Part shown: piece by piece, positions 6,562 to 13,517 of the stretch | Position numbering within the stretch: position 1 is the first letter of the stretch | Layout of the letters: each line of letters begins with the position of its first letter | NCBI GenBank assembly: GCA_964405335.1 | Contig: CAYONP010000110.1 | Coordinates: 1 to 17,612, forward strand | Direction of reading: 5' to 3' | From: CAYONP01 sp964405335 | GTDB lineage: Bacteria; Armatimonadota; UBA10988 | DNA length: 17,612 nucleotides | Notes under the pieces: model-generated | Database searches by the model: none | What the model was told of the DNA's origin: nothing | The model's input: only the letters and a program-made list of their open reading frames with translations | Position numbers and translations under genes: made by a program

Positions 6562-8048
6562 GCCGCTTCCTGCGCACCGAGCGCCGCGGTCAAGACCGCC
6601 TCTTGGCTGCTGCCGCGCGGCAGTTCGGCGACCAGCCGCCCACCTCGCATGACCAGGATGCGGTCGCTCATGCCCAGCACCTCGGGCAGCTCCGACGAGA
6701 TCAGCAGCACCGCCCGGCCCGTGTCGGCCAGGTCGCAGAGCAGCTTGTGGATCTCTGCTTTCGCACCGACGTCGATGCCCTGGGTCGGCTCATCGGCCAG
6801 GATGACCAGCGGCTCGGCCGCCAGCCAGCGGGCCAGGGCGACCTTCTGCTGATTGCCGCCCGACAGCGTCCCCGCCGCGACATGCAGCGAGGCGGCGCGA
6901 AGATCGAGCCGGCCGGCATACTCCGCGGCCAGCCGCAACTCGGCCTCGGTGTCGAGGAACGGCCCCCGGACCAGCCGCGGCAGCACCGCCAAGCCGACAT
7001 TCTCGGCCACGCCCATGGGCGCGACGATGCCGTGGCGGCGGCGATCCTCGGGCAGGTAGGCCAACCCCGCGGCAATCGCGGCCGCCGGCGAATCGAGCAC
7101 CACGCCGCGGCCGGCGATGGTGACCGTCCCGCCGTCGGCCGGCTCCAGCCCGAACAGCACCCGCGCCAGCTCGGTCCGACCCGAGCCGACCAGGCCGGCC
7201 AGGCCGACGATCTCGCCGGCGCGCAGATCGAGATCGACTCCCTCGATGCCGACTGCGGCGCAGGTCAGTCCGCGCGCGGAGAGCACCACCTCGCCCGGTG
7301 CGCCGGCCCGCGCCGGATAGACCGCCGACAGCTCACGACCGACCATCAGGCCGATCAACCGCGCGCGGTCGACCTCGCCGATTGGCGCGGTGCCGACCTT
7401 CTCGCCGTCGCGCAGCACAGTCACCCGGTCGGCAATCTCGAACAGCTCGTCGAGCCGATGCGAGATGTAGACGATGCCGACGCCCTGGTCGCGCAGCTCG
7501 CGGATGACGCCGAACAGACCGGCCACGTCGGCCTCGGGCAGGCAGGCGGTCGGCTCGTCCATGATCAGGACCTTGGCCTGGGCGCCGATCGCCCGGGCAA
7601 TCTCGACCAGTTGCTGCTGCGGCATCGACAGCGCGGCGACCTTCGCCGCGGGATCGATCCGCGCGCCGACGCGGGCCAGCAGCGCCCGCGCGTCGTCGCG
7701 CCGGCGGCGCCAATCGACCCGCCGCAGCAGGCCGCCCGGCTCGCGGCCGAGGGCCAGGTTCTCGGCCACGGTCAGCTCGGCGAAGAGTTGCGGTTGCTGG
7801 TAGATCGCGGCGATTCCGAGCGTCCGGGCCGCGCGCGGATCGGCCTCGCCGAGTGGCTGGTCGTCGACCGTGACGGTGCCGGTGTCGGGCTTTTCGGCGC
7901 CGGTGATGACGCGGATCAGGGTCGACTTGCCGGCGCCGTTCTCGCCGATCAGCGCGTGCACCTCGCCGGCGGCGAGTTCGAACGTGACGCCGCGCAGCGC
8001 CTGCACGCCGGGGAAGGCCTTCGAGATGTCACGCGCCGCCAACCGCAT
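6558..8048 (-). CDS. Sugar ABC transporter ATP-binding protein, two ABC domains (RbsA/LsrA-like)
   Basis: This 496-residue cytoplasmic ATPase drives the importer encoded downstream. Domain 1 has Walker A GENGAGKST (35-43), Walker B LIMDEPT (161-167), the switch histidine in SHRLDE (196-201) and a degenerate signature LSMPQQQ (140-146). Domain 2 has a degenerate Walker A GLVGSGRTE (285-293), a good signature LSGGNQQ (395-401) and Walker B VILADEPTQG (415-424). This asymmetry is usual in the CUT2 sugar importer family. Gene order ATPase, permease, permease, binding protein equals lsrACDB. The start at 8048 lacks a clear ribosome site and lies 35 bases after the preceding gene's stop, so re-initiation is likely. 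The transported sugar cannot be read from this subunit. Confidence 0.93.
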   Translation of the reverse strand: MRLAARDISKAFPGVQALRGVTFELAAGEVHALIGENGAGKSTLIRVITGAEKPDTGTVTVDDQPLGEADPRAARTLGIAAIYQQPQLFAELTVAENLALGREPGGLLRRVDWRRRRDDARALLARVGARIDPAAKVAALSMPQQQLVEIARAIGAQAKVLIMDEPTACLPEADVAGLFGVIRELRDQGVGIVYISHRLDELFEIADRVTVLRDGEKVGTAPIGEVDRARLIGLMVGRELSAVYPARAGAPGEVVLSARGLTCAAVGIEGVDLDLRAGEIVGLAGLVGSGRTELARVLFGLEPADGGTVTIAGRGVVLDSPAAAIAAGLAYLPEDRRRHGIVAPMGVAENVGLAVLPRLVRGPFLDTEAELRLAAEYAGRLDLRAASLHVAAGTLSGGNQQKVALARWLAAEPLVILADEPTQGIDVGAKAEIHKLLCDLADTGRAVLLISSELPEVLGMSDRILVMRGGRLVAELPRGSSQEAVLTAALGAQEAA

Positions 8049-8083
8049 GGCGCGCGGTTCGCTGCCGCCGCGCCGGCCCCTGC

Positions 8084-8518
8084 TCAGCGCTGGGCGGTGC
8101 CGCGATAGCTGGCCAGATCGTCGCGCACGACGTCGATGAAGATGGCGAAGGCGTGGACATCCTGCGCGTGTTGGTCGAGCACGGTGAGCCGGATCTTGTG
8201 CACCTCACCGCCCTTCAGGTGAAGGTGGATCTGCCCGGCCGGCCCGGCGCCGCGTGGGACTTCGACCGACTCGACCTGCTCGAACGGAATGCTCTGCCAG
8301 CGCTCGCCCTTCCGCACGTGCAGCGCGCGGGTGGTCACCGCCACGGCCGCCTCAAAGTCGGGCGGCTCGCTGAGGTAGACCCCGATGCAGACCTCATCGG
8401 CGGCCAGGTTGAGGGTGAGCAGGTGTCGCCGCGCCTGCGGCGTCAGCTTGGCCGCGGGATGGAACCGCGGCAGCGCGCGCAACTGCCGCGCCGCGCGCGA
8501 TTCCATGTACTGCACCAT
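8084..8518 (-). CDS. Small PH-like domain protein at the head of the transporter operon
   Basis: This 144-residue, probably cytoplasmic protein has no signal peptide or membrane segment. The middle has the alternating beta-strand pattern of bacterial PH-like domains: AVTTRALHVRKGERWQSIPF (about 60-79), then EQVESVEVPRG and HLHLKGGEVHKIRLTV, ending in a helix (QDVHAFAIFIDVV). The resemblance is by pattern only. The start at ATG 8518 is well supported by AGGAGG seven bases upstream. It reads in the same direction as the ABC genes with a 35-base gap, so it is likely the first gene of that operon, but nothing in the sequence ties it to sugar transport. Function unknown. Confidence 0.75.
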   Translation of the reverse strand: MVQYMESRAARQLRALPRFHPAAKLTPQARRHLLTLNLAADEVCIGVYLSEPPDFEAAVAVTTRALHVRKGERWQSIPFEQVESVEVPRGAGPAGQIHLHLKGGEVHKIRLTVLDQHAQDVHAFAIFIDVVRDDLASYRGTAQR

Positions 8519-8608
8519 CGCTGAGCCTCCTGACGCCGGACCTGCTCGCTAGCTTGGTGCAAGCGCCGCGCCAGAGTCGGGACGGTTACCGTTGCCTGAC
8601 GGGATTCT

Positions 8609-8630
8609 GACTCATCGTACGCGATGAGTC
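8609..8630. promoter_or_regulatory. Perfect 22-bp palindrome between the amidase and the transporter operon
   Basis: Arms GACTCATCG (8609-8617) and CGATGAGTC (8622-8630) flank loop TACG. On the minus strand it contains TACGAT, a plausible -10 hexamer for the operon starting at 8518, so a repressor operator is one reading. Because it lies 8 bases after the amidase stop, an end hairpin is the other; no T run follows. A smaller inverted repeat ACGGT-T-ACCGT lies at 8582-8592. No gene lies in 8519-8637. Confidence 0.5.
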
Positions 8631-8637
8631 GAGTCGA

Positions 8638-9474
8638 TCAGGGCCCGCGATAGCCACGTTGGCGCAACATGCCGGCAATCGACGTGCCGCGCGCCGCCGG
8701 CTGGCGCAGTTCGAGCTCCACGGTCCGCAGCTCACCCGCCGCGACGCCGTACGAAGCCTGCAGCAATTCCTCGCCGTCGGCGCCGACCGCCAGCGAGCAG
8801 CCGATGCAGTAACGCCCCTGCCACGGCCCGCCGGTGATCTCGCCGACGTTGCTCACCCCGACCACCGCGACACCGTAGAGCCGGGCGATCTCGGCGTAGG
8901 CGTCTCGCCACAGGCCGCCGTAGGGGTCGAGCTCGTTGTCGTGGTCGGCCGGCACCGCCCAGGCCGAGGGCGAGCAGATCAACTGCGCGCCCATGCGCGC
9001 CAGCACATGCGCCTGGGCCAGGCTGTTGGGGAAGTTGTCGGCACAGATGTTGACCCCCAGGCAACCCAGCTCGCAGTGTGCCACGCCAAGGCGGTCGCCG
9101 ATGCTGTAGAGATCCTGGGCGATCTCGAGGATGTTGATCTTGCGGTGCTTGAGCAGCAGCCGGCCGCGCGGGTCGAGCAGCACGGCGGTGTTGTAGACCC
9201 GCTCGCCGTCGCGCTCGGTCAGCCCGGCGACGAGGTGGATGCCGGCGTCGCGCGCGGCGCCGGCCAGCCGGTCGCAGCGCGGGCCCGGGATGGGCACCGC
9301 CTGCTCGCGCGCACTCGGGTGCGTCCAGCCCAGGTCGAGGCACTCGGGCAGCACGACCAGGTCGCAGCCGGCGGTGGCCGCATCCTGGATCGTGCGCACC
9401 GCCACAGCCAGGTTGGTCTCGGCCTCGCCGCCGACTACCGGCATCTGACCCAGGCCGAGCCGGATCGTCGCCAT
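8638..9474 (-). CDS. Nitrilase-family carbon-nitrogen hydrolase (amidase)
   Basis: This 278-residue cytoplasmic enzyme probably hydrolyses an amide or N-carbamoyl C-N bond. The family triad is complete: E44 in LPECLDLGW, K112 in KHRKINI and C144 in GVNICADN. Length and the N-terminal IRLGLGQMPV strand are normal for single-domain amidases. The C-terminal part has lost the common trailing sequences, ending at RGYRGP. ATG 9474 follows GGAGAG with 5 bases between. The gene is divergent from the glycoside hydrolase gene with 46 bases between, so the two may share control. No ammonia-using or uptake partner is adjacent. Substrate cannot be predicted; N-carbamoylputrescine, deaminated glutathione or omega-amide substrates are family options. 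Confidence 0.9.
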   Translation of the reverse strand: MATIRLGLGQMPVVGGEAETNLAVAVRTIQDAATAGCDLVVLPECLDLGWTHPSAREQAVPIPGPRCDRLAGAARDAGIHLVAGLTERDGERVYNTAVLLDPRGRLLLKHRKINILEIAQDLYSIGDRLGVAHCELGCLGVNICADNFPNSLAQAHVLARMGAQLICSPSAWAVPADHDNELDPYGGLWRDAYAEIARLYGVAVVGVSNVGEITGGPWQGRYCIGCSLAVGADGEELLQASYGVAAGELRTVELELRQPAARGTSIAGMLRQRGYRGP

Positions 9475-9520
9475 CGCATCTCTCCCTCGTGCTGCGGTAC
9501 ACTGATCCTCGGAGTCACCA

Positions 9521-12052
9521 ATGCGTCAGCGGCGCCTCATCCTCCTTCTCGGCCTGGCCGGCCTTGCCGGCTGCGTGCGCTCGGCCGCCGAGGAGCGCCG
9601 CTCGGCCGCCGATGCGCTGCCCGCCGGCCGGCCGGCGGCGACCTGGGAGCTGAGCCTCGGGCCCGACGCGACGCCGACGGTCAGCTACCAGAACGCCCCC
9701 GTGGTCACCGCCGGTTATGTCGCCTGGGGGGCGAACTGGCAGTGGACCGGCAGCGACCTGCGCGCCGGCCCGGCCCGCGATGGCGTGATGCCGCTGGAGG
9801 GCCGCGTCGAGGGGCTCGGCTTGAGCATCGCCGGCGAGATCGAGGACGCCGGCGGCCGGGCGGTCTACCACTACCGCATCGAGGCCGCCCAGGCGCTGGC
9901 GGGCGTGATCGGTCTCTGCCTCGAGTGGCGGCTGGGCGTCGACACCCCGGGCTTCGGCCAGCCCGAACTGCTGCCCGGCAACACCGGCTGGCGCTGGCCC
10001 GCCGGCGAGCAGGAGGTGCGCCTCGAATTCGACCCGGCGGTGGCCAACGTCTACTTCGAGCCGGGTCAGCAAGGCGTGATCCGCACTTACCTCGTCGCCG
10101 GTGACGTGCCCGCCGGCGGGCACGAGTTCGCCATGACCCTCAGCCTGCCCGCCGGTGCGGCGACGGTCGACTCACCGGCGGCGCGGTACGGCAACACCGG
10201 CCCGGAGCAGTGGCCGCCGCTCGACCTGCTGGCCGAGGGCATTCCGGTCGATCTGAGCGAGCTGAACGAGAAGCCGGCCGGCGCGCGCGGGTTCGTCCGC
10301 GCCGAGGGCGACCGGCTGGTCTTCGCCGACGGCACGCCGGCGCGGTTCTGGGGCGGCAATCTGGCGGCCTACTCGCTCTTCGTGCCGAACGAGCAGATCG
10401 ATTACCACGCCCGCCGCATCGCCGGGCTCGGCTACAACCTGATGCGGCTGCATCACCACGACTCGACCCGCTGGGTCGAGCCGACGGTGCTCGACAAGAC
10501 CGGCGCGACCTCGCAGCAGCTCAACGCCGCGGCGCTCGAGCGGATCGACTACTGGATCAAGGCCCTGCGCGACCAGGGGGTCTATGTCTGGCTCGACCTG
10601 CACGTCGGCCGCGAGTTCAAAGCCGGCGACGGCATCCCCGGCTGGGACGAGATCGCCGCCCACGGGGCCGAGGGCAAGGGCTACTGTTATTACAACGAGC
10701 GCATCGAGGCGCTGATGCGCGAGTTTCAGGCCGCCTATCTCGGCCACGTCAACGCCTACACCGGCCTGGCCTACCGGGACGACCCGGCGATCATGGGGGT
10801 GCTGATCACCAATGAGAACGACCTGACCAACCACTTCGGCAACCTGATGCTGGGCGACAAGGGCAACCCGCATCACAACGCGTTGTTCGAGGCCGACGTA
10901 ACCGCCTTCTGCCAAGCGACCGGCCTGCCGCGCGAGCAGACCTGGCGGACCTGGGAGGCAGGGCCGGCGAAGATCTACCTCAACCAGCGCGAGGCGGCCT
11001 GGAACCAGCGGATGCTGTCGCACCTGCTCGAGCTCGGAGTGAAGGTCCCCATCGCGACGACCAACTTCTGGGGCAACGGCGGGCTGTGGACACTGCCGGC
11101 GCTGACCACCGGCGGCATCATCGACGCGCACAGCTACGGCGGGGCCGAGGCGCTGAGCGCCAACCCGCGGCGCGAGGCCAACTTCATCGCCTGGATCGGC
11201 GCCGCGCAGGTGGCCGGCATGCCGCTCAGTGTAACCGAGTGGAACACGCCCTATCCGACAGTCGACCGCGCCGGCTCGCCGCTTTATGTCGCCGCTGTCG
11301 GCGCGCTGCAGGGCTGGGACGCGCCGATGATCTACAACTACGCCCAGGGCGGCCTGGGCCGGCCCGAGCGCGCCGAGGAGTGGTCGACCTGGCCCGACCC
11401 GGCGCTGACCGGCGTCATGCCCGCCGCGGCGCTAGCCTTCCGGCGCGGCGATATCGCCCCGGCGCGCGGCGGCTATCACCTGCAGCTCAGCCGCGAGCAG
11501 TGCTACTTCGGCGGCCTGACGCCGGCCAACAGCGCCGCGCTGCGGACCGCCGTGGAGCAACGCCGGCTGACCATCGGCCTGCCCGACATCCCCGAGCTCG
11601 AGTGGGACCGAGCCACGCCGGCGCCCGATGGCGCGACGGTGATCACCGACCCCGACCAGGACCTGCTGCCGCCCGGCGCGACGGCGGTGGTTTCGGACAC
11701 CGGCGAGATCGCGCGTGACTGGGCCGCCGGCATCCAGATCATCGACACGCCGCGGACGCAGGCGTTCAGCGGCTGGATCGGCGGGCAGACGCTCGAATCA
11801 TCGGCTCTGCGCGTCGCGCTACGCACGCCCAAGGCGGTGGTCGTCGCCTCGAGTCTCGATGGTCTGCCGCTGACCGAGTCGCGCGATGTCCTGCTGACGG
11901 CGATAGGCCGCGTCGTCGCGCCGGGTGGGCGACTGCCGTTCCGCGCCGAGCCGATTGTCGGCACGGTGGCGCTGCGGCGTGGGGCCGGATGGCAGGAGCT
12001 GGAGCTGACCGCCGAGGCGCCGCGGCACTGGGTCCGGATCCGGGCCGAGTAA
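9521..12052 (+). CDS. Lipoprotein glycoside hydrolase, clan A-like TIM barrel
   Basis: This 843-residue protein begins with a lipoprotein signal (MRQRRLILLLGLAGLAGC; lipobox LAGC, C18), so it should be anchored in a membrane and face outward. Residues 40-215 are a beta-rich N-terminal domain. Residues about 240-640 form a TIM barrel: RFWGGN (275-280), YNLMRLHHHD (305-314), VWLDLHVG (356-363), acid/base candidate E432 in ITNEND, and nucleophile candidate E573 in SVTEWN. The two glutamates at the ends of barrel strands 4 and 7 are the clan GH-A arrangement. The C-terminus (about 640-843) is beta-rich. The specific GH family and substrate are not recognisable by eye. The start has GGAG six bases upstream. 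A TACACT (9498-9503) could be its -10 box, but no -35 is clear. Confidence 0.85.
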   Translation: MRQRRLILLLGLAGLAGCVRSAAEERRSAADALPAGRPAATWELSLGPDATPTVSYQNAPVVTAGYVAWGANWQWTGSDLRAGPARDGVMPLEGRVEGLGLSIAGEIEDAGGRAVYHYRIEAAQALAGVIGLCLEWRLGVDTPGFGQPELLPGNTGWRWPAGEQEVRLEFDPAVANVYFEPGQQGVIRTYLVAGDVPAGGHEFAMTLSLPAGAATVDSPAARYGNTGPEQWPPLDLLAEGIPVDLSELNEKPAGARGFVRAEGDRLVFADGTPARFWGGNLAAYSLFVPNEQIDYHARRIAGLGYNLMRLHHHDSTRWVEPTVLDKTGATSQQLNAAALERIDYWIKALRDQGVYVWLDLHVGREFKAGDGIPGWDEIAAHGAEGKGYCYYNERIEALMREFQAAYLGHVNAYTGLAYRDDPAIMGVLITNENDLTNHFGNLMLGDKGNPHHNALFEADVTAFCQATGLPREQTWRTWEAGPAKIYLNQREAAWNQRMLSHLLELGVKVPIATTNFWGNGGLWTLPALTTGGIIDAHSYGGAEALSANPRREANFIAWIGAAQVAGMPLSVTEWNTPYPTVDRAGSPLYVAAVGALQGWDAPMIYNYAQGGLGRPERAEEWSTWPDPALTGVMPAAALAFRRGDIAPARGGYHLQLSREQCYFGGLTPANSAALRTAVEQRRLTIGLPDIPELEWDRATPAPDGATVITDPDQDLLPPGATAVVSDTGEIARDWAAGIQIIDTPRTQAFSGWIGGQTLESSALRVALRTPKAVVVASSLDGLPLTESRDVLLTAIGRVVAPGGRLPFRAEPIVGTVALRRGAGWQELELTAEAPRHWVRIRAE

Positions 12053-12065
12053 CCACCCGCCACCG

Positions 12066-12087
12066 CCGTAGCGCGCTGCGCGCGCCG
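12066..12087 (+). repeat. GTAG-headed GC hairpin
   Basis: GTAG (12068-12071) is followed by CGCGC-TGC-GCGCG, then CGCCG. A close relative with a longer stem is at 17560-17582, sharing CCGTAGCG and CGCTGCGCGCGCCG. It lies 14 bases after the glycoside hydrolase stop and could also serve as its end hairpin. Confidence 0.75.
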
Positions 12088-12090
12088 TGT

Positions 12091-12243
12091 GCCGGCTGGA
12101 AGGGCGTGTTGACTTTCGTGGTAGGGGCAGGTCTCAGACCTGCCCGCCAGCGAGTCGATCCGCTCTGGAAGCGAGTTCGTCGGCATTCGGGCGGGTCTGA
12201 GACCCGCCCCTACCGCACTTCTCAACACACCCTGGAAGCCGGC
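12091..12243. mobile_element. BIME-like element A: inverted pair of GTAG hairpins inside outer inverted repeats
   Basis: The left hairpin is GTAG plus GGGCAGGTCT-C-AGACCTGCCC (12121-12145). The right hairpin is the same design in inverse orientation (12213-12189), reading GTAG plus GGGCGGGTCT-C-AGACCCGCCC on the minus strand. The two differ only by an A:T versus G:C stem pair, so both stems stay perfect. Outer imperfect inverted repeats lie at 12091-12112 and 12222-12243 (17 of 22 positions agree), both starting GCCGGCT. The centre contains GTTCGTCGGC, also found in element B. No open frame of note; presumably non-autonomous. Confidence 0.85.
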
Positions 12244-12321
12244 GGTTCGATGCGGTGGTGTGCCGGCTGGAAGCCGGCGGTCCGATGCGGTGGTGGGCCG
12301 GCTGGAAGCCGGCGGTCCGTT
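12233..12321. repeat. 35-bp tandem repeat, about two and a half copies
   Basis: Copies begin at 12233, 12268 and 12303 (TGGAAGCCGGCGGT...). Each contains the palindrome GCCGGCT-GGA-AGCCGGC at the junction. CTGGAAGCCGGCGGTCCG occurs at 12267-12284 and 12302-12319 and, inverted, at 14743-14760 beside element B. The stretch 12322-12369 holds nothing I can name. Confidence 0.88.
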
Positions 12322-12369
12322 GCCACCGTACCGGTGGCTGGTGCGGCCGCAGGGCGGCGTTGGCGGCGA

Positions 12370-12398
12370 TTGACATCAGCCGGCGGGAATGGTAGTCT
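12370..12398 (+). promoter_or_regulatory. Promoter of tRNA-Ala
   Basis: TTGACA (12370-12375) and TAGTCT (12393-12398) are separated by exactly 17 bases, and the mature tRNA begins 15 bases after the -10 box. The -35 box is full consensus. Confidence 0.82.
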
Positions 12399-12412
12399 GG
12401 TGCCTGGCCCGA

Positions 12413-12485
12413 GGGGGTGTAGCTCAGCTGGGAGAGCGCTTGAATCGCACTCAAGAGGCCAGGGGTTCGAATCCCCTCACCTCCA
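12413..12485 (+). tRNA. tRNA-Ala(CGC)
   Basis: This 73-base gene folds into a full cloverleaf. The acceptor GGGGGTG pairs with CACCTCC, including the G3:U70 wobble that identifies alanine tRNAs, with discriminator A73. The D arm is GCTC/GAGC, and the anticodon arm CTTGA-ATCGCAC-TCAAG carries anticodon CGC at 12446-12448 (codon GCG). The T arm AGGGG-TTCGAAT-CCCCT follows. CCA is not encoded. A CGC anticodon suits a very GC-rich genome. Confidence 0.97.
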
Positions 12486-12487
12486 CT

Positions 12488-12521
12488 CTGCGGCCCGGGC
12501 TCCCGGGCCGCAGTTTGGTTT
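12488..12521 (+). terminator. Intrinsic terminator of tRNA-Ala
   Basis: A perfect 12-bp stem (CTGCGGCCCGGG, 12488-12499, with CCCGGGCCGCAG, 12502-12513) is followed by TTTGGTTT. It starts 3 bases after the tRNA, so it should end the tRNA transcript before the downstream membrane-protein gene. Confidence 0.85.
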
Positions 12522-12536
12522 CGACTGGTCACTAGC

Positions 12537-13496
12537 ATGGCCAAGTCACCGCTCCGGACCGGGCCGCAGGCCGCCGTTGCCGTCCAACTCGCCGTGCCCC
12601 TGGCGGGCTACCTGCTGGCCTTCGTCGGCCTCCGGTTCTTGGCCCGATCGCACGCCCTCGCCTCGGTCCACCCCATCGTCGACAGCTTTGCCGCCGCTCG
12701 GCGCGAGGCCTACCTGCTCGCCGCCGGGCAGACCGACATGATCGAGTGGCTCGCCATCCTCGGCCCCATGCTGCTTGGCGGCCTGGTCCTGTTCCGCCTG
12801 CTCCGCTTCCGCGACCCGTTCGCCGGCCTCGGCATCGGTGGCGGCAAGCAGGGGCTGGGCGAGGCCTGGTCCGGCTTCGCACTCGGCGCGGCGGCGCATC
12901 TCTTCTTGCTGGTCGCGGTCGCCTGGCTCAGCGGGCGGAGCCGGCCCGAGTCGATCGCCCTCGCGGTGCAAGCCTGCGCCATGCCGGTGATCTACCTGCG
13001 CAACCTGCACCAGGCCCTGCCACCGGCCATCTGGATGCTCCCCTTCGTGGTCTTCGCCTACGCCCTCGCCCGGCTGGCGGTCAGCCACGCGCACCTGCAG
13101 CGGCTGGTCACCGAGCTGAGCGGGCCCGCCGCCGGCGCGGCGACCGCCAGCGTGGTGTTCGCCGCCGGTTACCTCGCCGCGCCGCAGGTCAGCCTGCTGG
13201 CCGTCGGCAACATGCTGCTGCTCGGACTGCTGCTGGCCGTCTATCGCCACCGCACCGACCGCCTCTGGTTGCCGCTCGGCGTGCTGGCCGGCTGGGTGCT
13301 GTCCGGCTACACCAGCGGCGTGGCGCAACAGGGCGTGCCGGCCGAAGCGACGCCGCTGTTCGCCGGTACGCTGCCGGCGATCGTCTCGGGCGGCGTCTAC
13401 GGCCACGAGGGCGGCCTGGCCACCACCATCGTCCTCTCGGCCTGGCTGCTGATCGTCTGCCGGCCACGCAGGCAGGGCCCGCCGCCGGCGGCGTAG
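12537..13496 (+). CDS. Polytopic membrane protein resembling a CPBP (CAAX-type) protease without catalytic residues
   Basis: This 319-residue integral membrane protein has about seven to eight hydrophobic segments. The C-terminal half has the CPBP look: LLLGLLLAVYRHRTDRLWLP (227-246), then LGVLAGW (247-253) where active members have G-hydrophobic-H-A-G-W-N, and GGVYGHEGG (285-293), similar to the tail of many CPBP proteins. However, the EExxxR motif is absent, the FxxxH position reads FAAGY (208-212), and the last H and N are replaced. If the kinship is right, it is a non-proteolytic relative. No clear ribosome site precedes ATG 12537, and no promoter is obvious after the tRNA terminator. It lies 21 bases before the dehydratase gene and is likely co-transcribed with it. 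Otherwise: unknown membrane protein. Confidence 0.75.
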   Translation: MAKSPLRTGPQAAVAVQLAVPLAGYLLAFVGLRFLARSHALASVHPIVDSFAAARREAYLLAAGQTDMIEWLAILGPMLLGGLVLFRLLRFRDPFAGLGIGGGKQGLGEAWSGFALGAAAHLFLLVAVAWLSGRSRPESIALAVQACAMPVIYLRNLHQALPPAIWMLPFVVFAYALARLAVSHAHLQRLVTELSGPAAGAATASVVFAAGYLAAPQVSLLAVGNMLLLGLLLAVYRHRTDRLWLPLGVLAGWVLSGYTSGVAQQGVPAEATPLFAGTLPAIVSGGVYGHEGGLATTIVLSAWLLIVCRPRRQGPPPAA

Positions 13497-13498
13497 AA

Positions 13499-13517
13499 CT
13501 CCGCGGCGGAGAGCTCC
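13499..13517 (+). promoter_or_regulatory. Shine-Dalgarno of the dehydratase gene between two anti-SD copies
   Basis: GGAG (13508-13511) lies six bases before ATG 13518. CTCC occurs on both sides (13499-13502 and 13514-13517), the left one as part of CTCCGC-G-GCGGAG. Either copy could mask the site. Confidence 0.5.

Noticed and set aside
8659..10104. 481-codon plus-strand frame over the amidase and the start of the glycoside hydrolase
   Set aside because: Antisense to the amidase with its catalytic triad and out of frame with the lipoprotein hydrolase.
12091..12243. Element A as a riboswitch or structured regulatory RNA of the tRNA or membrane gene
   Set aside because: It is separated from both by the tRNA promoter and terminator, and a related element occurs elsewhere in an unrelated context.
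12233..12321. CRISPR-like short repeats
   Set aside because: The 35-bp period is plain tandem duplication with no unique spacers.
12134..12544. Minus-strand open frame of 136 codons across the tRNA-Ala region
   Set aside because: Its middle is the antisense of tRNA-Ala and the rest is repeat element A; a well-known type of false gene call.
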